Source: Isoetes engelmannii (Eukaryota; Streptophyta; Lycopodiopsida; Isoetales; Isoetaceae). From it: DNA of 27,349 nucleotides. Position numbers and translations under genes: made by a program. This document shows positions 22,536 through 27,349 of this stretch, piece by piece. Below the pieces are notes generated by a model, which was not told the origin of the DNA, did not search any database, and saw only the letters and a program-made list of their open reading frames with translations. Location of the stretch: NCBI GenBank assembly GCA_011763485.2, contig JAANSK020081131.1, positions 1 through 27,349 of the forward strand, in the 5' to 3' direction. How positions within the stretch are numbered: position 1 is the stretch's first letter; every line of letters starts with the position of its first letter.

Positions 22536-23162
22536 GGATTAGCCACACTAGCCACATTATTTTATGGGCATTTGTTGCAAATATGACATTTTCTGGTCAT
22601 AAATTATGTAACTAGGGGTTCATAGACAAAAAAAGTTTGAAACAAAAATGTGACCAACGATCCGATCTCTTTTCAACGGCTGCAACGAAAGACTGTTAGA
22701 TAAGCTTGTTAGAGGAGTTAACGTCATCCTGGACATCATTTCGGTGAGGGTCTTAATATACATCTATGAATTGCAGAATTCTTAAGTTTACATCTGTGCA
22801 AATAGATAAGACGAGGACCAGATGTGAGCTTTGCTTTGAATATTTTTGACAACATCCACTTACCAGCGGGGTGCTGTTAATAGATGCCACAGTGTCTGGA
22901 GATTGAATCAGGTAAGTACATAGCTATGATTCACGAGAATTTTTCTTCACGGTTAGTGCAAAAATGATGTTTGCTTTTTCCTTTAAACATCTCACGATGC
23001 ATTTAACTGCCAATTTTCTGCTCCATAACATGGTCACTATGATCGTAATGAGGAAACATTTCTATTTCATCGAATTTCCTTTTTCTGCTTGGGCTCACGA
23101 GTTCAATTTTCTGGTCGCTAGAAGTGCCACCGCGATGTTAATGAGTTCATTCCTTTTGTAAA
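22536..23162. other. Intergenic spacer between the two divergent transposon genes
   Basis: This gap of about 0.6 kb separates the start regions of the two divergent decayed genes and would have held a shared bidirectional promoter. I see no clear TATA pair or repeat array. A short T-rich run and several stop-rich frames are all that stand out. Confidence 0.4.
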
Positions 23163-26100
23163 ATGAAAGATCTCAAGGCGATACATTTGTTAGGGAAAAG
23201 GGTGGCAGAGGGAAGAGTGCACAAGTTTCGACAGCATTACGGAGCTATAGTGTCTGAAGGTTTGATGGTCATTTCACTCGAGAGGGTGTTTGATGGGCAG
23301 TTGCCTCTACCATATCCCAAGGTGGAGGTGGAGACGCTGGGTGAGACCTTGGGTGCATTCATTCTTTGGTGGAACGTGGACATCAAGGATTTGCATGATG
23401 ATACAGAAGAAGCTTGCACTTCTCCTGCACAAATAAAGAAGAAGAATAGTTTTTAACGTCATGCCACTAGGCATCACGATTAAGAAAACACCCAGATGGG
23501 TCCTGCCCTGACCATTGTACATGGCTGAAGTGGCACATCAATTGGCATGTTGATGTTTGAAAGAAGATAGATAACTGCAAAGAAGATACAGATGTGAGGC
23601 CAGGAATTCCAAGAGACGAGCTTGTAAAGAGAACATGCACTTTGTTGCATGAGTGCTGTAATCTGACCTATGGAAATGGTGTGATTGTTTTTGCTAATCC
23701 AAATCATGCCGTAGGTGACATGAAGTTCGGTAAGGATTACCTGGCTGCCACAGTTATGAACTTGGTCCCTATGCCTGAGAATCTTTCCATGCATTGCCAA
23801 GCATGTGCAGAAGAGGCGCAAAGATGGCAAATAGAACTGGTGCTTGTTGACAATGTGCCTGTTTCCAGACTGGTAAAAACAATTAAAGAGAAAGATGTTG
23901 AAGTCGAAGCATATGCTATCGGACAAGAGCTGGCAGTGACAAAAAAGAGACCGTATAAGATGGTCAACTGGAGACCTCGTAATCCACCCACCCAGACCAA
24001 ATGTGAGAGGAAAACCATTGCTGATGCTATCTTAGATTTCATGTCATCACTTTGTTGCCTGAGAAGATGTTGCGCTAATTTTAGCTCCAAAGAGATTGCT
24101 TGCATGAGAACCTTTTACTAGAACCTAGTTAGCTCAGAATGCACAACTTTTGCATATAACATGTCTTTGCTCCGAAAGTGGTAATGTGAAAACACTAATG
24201 TTGAATAACAAGCAGGTGTATGTAAAAACATGGCATAAAGCATATGGAATACACATTTCGACCTTCTACAAATGGAGGAATCTCTTCTTAGATGGCCATA
24301 GGATTGCTGAGCATGGAAACTGTGGGTCGAAGAAGACAAGATTGAACACGCTAGTTGGCAATGCTATTTTGGCTATGTATATTTACGAAAATGCTGAGAC
24401 CGTACCCCACCTCTTCAAACTCACCACTGAGGGAGTAAGACAAAACGTGAAGACACTGCCTTCCATCTTGACTAAAAAAGATATACATCATGAGGTAGAT
24501 ATTACTGTCAATGAGATGATAGGCAAGCATGTCTCTCCATCATCATTTCTCTCTGGCTAGAAGGAGAATCATTCAGAGGTTGGTATTGCTAAAAGAATCG
24601 CTTTTTCTAAACATAATAGCTGTATTGTCATCAAAGAAAAGCTTGCTCGGTCAGAGATCCAAATGAAAGACATGAGCTTGAGGCACACATGACAGCTCAA
24701 ATGTCATGTAGGAGTTTGTACTGGTCATGGAGGGCCTTATCACCATGATAAAATGGATTAGAATAAGACCATGGTGCCCCGTCTAGAAAAACTAGCAAAG
24801 TCTGTATGGAGAGAAGAATGACTTAAGGTTAGGTTAACATGAACATTGATACATGGTCACGAGATTGGTGCTCTAGGTCATTTTTCAGTAAACCTCTGGC
24901 TGGATGATTCTAACTTTCACGTTGGATCCTTAAACCATGCATTGGAGACATTGGAGAATATATCTAAGGACAGTTGAAGTCACTTGAGAGAGGCCAATGG
25001 ACTCGAAACTTGCTGGGGTGAAACACTTCTAAACACGGAGGCTTTGAGGACAAAAGTGGTCATCGCACAAGAAGTGATTTTCTGCTTCCACCAAAGGGGC
25101 TTTTGGAACTGAAAAAGCTATTGCCAAGGCTTTACTTGCAACTCAATAATTGCCCTGGTCAAAACAAGAACAGGTATTTGTTCTCTTACTTGTCCTACCT
25201 AGACCAGGTCCAGCTAGGGTTCATGATGGTCGGGCATATCCATGACGACTTAGATGCTCTATTTGGAAACTACTCAATTCTACTAAAAAGGAATGATGCA
25301 TTGACTATCCCTGAGCTAATGCAACTCTTTAGAGAGTGTAGCCTCAAGGCTCCTGCCACATATTTTATCACAGAGGTACCTCATTGGAAGGCGTTCGTGA
25401 AAGGCTTCATTCCCGACAAGAAGGATCATTTGTATGGTCACTTAGAGCCTCTTCTCTTCAAGTTCTGATGGGTGTCCACTAATGTTCTACAAGATGAGGC
25501 CAGACCATCAAGAGTGGCTTCCAGAGAAAGGAATTAGGATATGAAAGGCAGACGAAGGTGGTCTTCCGATCATCCCAAGAGGACCACCTAAGGCCGTGCG
25601 GCCCTATGCGAGCTTGAGAGATATAGGTGCATTGAGATCTTCTATTGCTAAATACATGATGCATTGGGTGGCCATCTCTAGATCTGGTAATAATTCATGG
25701 TCCAATACATATATGAATGAGGTCATTGACTACTTGTCTACTTTGATGCGTGCGCTTGGAAATATGTCACCGGGGAGAGTGGTCATACAAGACTTCTGGC
25801 CTAGCATAAGGCAGCAAGCATTGGAAGAACCGGATCCTGTATTGGTAGATGAGTACCTAGCACCCGATGCATATGTAGGTCCATATTCGGGCCGGCCTAA
25901 GAACCCAATTGAGATATTCGATCCTTACAGTGACGTCAAGAAAGAAATGTTGTTGTTCATCAGACCACACGATAATTGCCCCACCTGGATGGCCTTTGCC
26001 GAAGAGAACCCAATACAGGATCCAATGCATCCATACTACGAAGAGATGTTACTCTCTTGGTATGAGCCGGTTGCTAGAAAGGACACTTCATACGCATTAC

Positions 26101-26294
26101 AGTATAGGGACTGTTGGGGTAAGAAATGGAGACCTAATCCCAATGACCAACCACGGTATCAACATTTGAAAACTATAGACTATGGTTGGGCTATGGAGAG
26201 CAAGGCCTTGTTAATGGTGATCCCTAATATTGTAGGCGTCCAATTACAAGAACTAGTAGCAAAAGAAGCTAACAAAGACGATGAAAATTCTTGA
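23163..26294 (+). pseudogene. Decayed DUF7869-type transposase-like gene
   Basis: Plus-strand blocks resemble the transposon-associated proteins that carry DUF7869. The first block (23163-23456) has a pattern like plant transposon domain DUF8039: RVFDGQLPLPYPKVEVETLG then ETLGAFILW. Next (23594-24121) comes a block ending CCLRRCCANFSSKEIACMRT, like the CC-x2-C start of the family. A helix-turn-helix-like block follows (24190-24560: QVYVKTWHKAYGIHISTFYK, then GHRIAEHGNCGSKKTR). The core (25103-25468) has LYLQLNNCPGQNKNRY and VGFMMVGHIHDDLDALFG style motifs, where the family usually shows DNC..NKNRY and VGHTHEDID. The C-terminal block (about 25540-26294) ends at TGA 26292-26294. Several frameshifts and stops separate the blocks, and the stretch 24560-25100 is badly eroded, so it is inactive. 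The first Asp of the core is Asn here. The family assignment is from memory of the motifs; the role as transposase is inferred. Confidence 0.65.
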
Positions 26295-26359
26295 GGTTCA
26301 CCATGTTAGCTTTGCTCGAAATTCTCAAATTTGTTCCATTTTCTCTAATTAATTAAAGC

Positions 26360-26610
26360 ATGCTTATTACCCTGTGGGGTGTCCACATCCATCCAAGGGC
26401 CAGAAGTAGTGATGCAACATCTCGCGTTATAGGTATAATGTACTTATAAGCACGGGGAATGTTACACTCTCCCGCCCTTAAAGAATTCTTATCAGCCTCC
26501 TCATCACCGGTGTGGTCCCAGGCAGGCATGGTGCTGCACTTCTTTCTTGGATGAGATGGCAGGGAGAACCCAGTTTGAATCTTGCCTCTCTCCTGAAATT
26601 CTGGCTTCAC
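26360..26610 (-). mobile_element. Possible LTR-retrotransposon relic (end of internal region plus start of an LTR)
   Basis: Read on the minus strand, a short acidic coding-like tail (HTGDEEADKNSLRAGECN) overlaps a GGGCGGGAGAGTGTAACA-type junction and is followed by a TATAA-like promoter word (GTGCTTATAAGTAC). This order is common where the internal part of a plant Gypsy-type element meets its 3' LTR. It is a fossil fragment only; the family is a guess and no second LTR is visible in the window. Confidence 0.25.
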
Positions 26611-27219
26611 TTTTTATTAATAAGAATATCAATCGCAAAGTACTGGGGTTGCTCGACGTGCTGCTTGTTCACAAACCCGTGTAGGTGCCAATATAATTCT
26701 GGCCACCGCAATACAATTCTGGCCACCGCCTTCGATCTGTGGTATGCTCCAGCTTGTGATTTAAGGAGGCCAATGGCTCCCACTGGGGGAGGGGGGGTTT
26801 GCAGAATAAGGATCCCAGTGCATGTACCTAGGGAAGCATTGTGTGGTCACAAGGTTGATAATGTCATAATATGGTAGCTCCTTAATATTATCGACCAAAA
26901 TAGACGTGTGTTGCACCCGGACCACTTATCGCTGAAATACAACGGTAACTTCCTCCCAACAACGGTCATATCTCGTCCTCCTTTTTCTTCATCTTCTTGC
27001 CCAATTCTCCATCGCCGGAATGGAAGCTATGCCAATCCATAGCCAATTTGCTCGCCCTTCCAAACCCAACTCAAAAAATTTCTCCCTCGCTCTCAATCCT
27101 TTGCAATCCGACAGAAATTCTTGCCGGATTGATTCCCATCCATATTTCCTTCACATATCCAATTCATATTCCCAAGATGGAGCAGACAATTGTAAGCCCA
27201 AAAGCAGATCCTTAGCAGC
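26611..27219. other. Intergenic DNA and probable promoter/5' UTR of the right-edge gene
   Basis: A 20-bp unit (ATAYAATTCTGGCCACCGCM) is tandemly duplicated at 26691-26710 and 26711-26730. A G-rich run lies near 26784-26799. From about 26960 the plus strand turns pyrimidine-rich (TCCTCCTTTTTCTTCATCTT), typical of plant 5' UTRs and consistent with a transcript leading into the ATG at 27220. No coding region is supported in this interval. Confidence 0.45.
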
Positions 27220-27349
27220 ATGGCAGCAATTTCGCACCTCAAATCCTCTGCTTCTGTCTCGTATTTATGGCATTCCAACAAGGCGCCGATCCGTTTTTTC
27301 GAGTTTGATTCGAAGCCAAGGATCAGAAAAGGAAGAAGGGGCAAGAAAT
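27220..27349 (+). CDS. First exon of an unidentified gene with organelle-targeting-like N-terminus (partial)
   Basis: An ATG at 27220 sits in good plant start context (AGC ATG GCA) with an in-frame TAA at 27193-27195 and no later in-frame stop before the window ends. The 43 visible residues begin MAAISHLKSSASVSYLW and continue HSNKAPIRFFEFDSKPRIRK and GRRGKK. The first 30 are rich in Ser, Ala, Leu and bulky aromatics and nearly free of acids, as in plastid or mitochondrial presequences; a basic tail follows. The pyrimidine-rich leader upstream supports transcription on this strand. The protein cannot be identified from this piece. Confidence 0.5.
   Translation, partial: MAAISHLKSSASVSYLWHSNKAPIRFFEFDSKPRIRKGRRGKK

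Larger units (their letters stand above)
19140..26294. mobile_element. Dead two-gene DNA transposon-like unit (divergent genes)
   Basis: The two decayed coding regions point away from each other around a 0.6-kb spacer and are similarly eroded, which suggests that they entered as one element of at least 7.1 kb. The plus gene is transposase-like (DUF7869 type); the minus gene is unknown. I could not find terminal inverted repeats or a target-site duplication, so the true ends are undefined and may lie up to several hundred bases outside these limits. Confidence 0.5.

Noticed and set aside
26575-26595. tRNA-like B-box (AGTTTGAATCTTGCC) suggesting a SINE
   Set aside because: There is no A-box at the proper distance and no poly-A or target duplication. 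The match to the GGTTCRANNCC consensus is imperfect.
18600-26900. Terminal inverted repeats for the transposon-like unit
   Set aside because: Comparing both flanks by eye gave no match longer than a few bases; the ends remain undefined.
27093-27344. Minus-strand open frame of 83 codons at the right edge
   Set aside because: It is antisense to a better supported plus-strand first exon with leader and start context.

Overview
This window looks like nuclear DNA of a land plant. It carries a nuclear gene for plastid ribosomal protein uL18 with a transit peptide, introns with plant-type GT-AG signals (the short ones 77-171 nt), AT-rich intergenic DNA with decayed repeats, and a broken two-gene transposon-like unit. 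The transposon type hints at a non-seed plant such as a fern, lycophyte or bryophyte; that part is inference.

Layout. Bases 1-166 may hold the 3' end of a plus-strand gene. Bases 856-2269 hold a complete four-exon minus-strand gene for chloroplast uL18 (185 aa). Bases 2270-5354 have no gene I can support, but contain a degenerate tandem repeat cluster (4205-4575). Bases 5355-14983 hold one very large minus-strand gene, reconstructed here as six exons encoding 2,877 aa. It has a Ser-rich N-terminus, a Cys-rich cluster, a long armadillo-like region, an ankyrin segment, low-complexity sequence and a C-terminal C3HC4 RING finger. All five junctions keep the reading frame, and the fifth intron (80 nt) fuses the armadillo part to the ankyrin-RING part. 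Bases 14984-19139 have no supported gene but carry local duplications and a hairpin.

Bases about 19140-26294 hold two divergent, decayed coding regions around a gap of about 0.6 kb. The minus-strand region (22535 to 19140) encodes a protein family I do not recognise, with a coiled-coil C-terminus. The plus-strand region (23163 to 26294) resembles DUF7869-type transposase-like proteins. Together they look like one dead DNA transposon. A short LTR-like relic follows at about 26360-26610. The window ends in the first exon of a plus-strand gene starting at 27220, with a possible organelle-targeting N-terminus.

Functionally, uL18c serves plastid translation and the giant gene is probably a ubiquitin ligase with a large substrate-binding scaffold. 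The best candidate for something undescribed is this ARM-ANK-RING architecture, together with the small intron that decides whether the RING part is attached.
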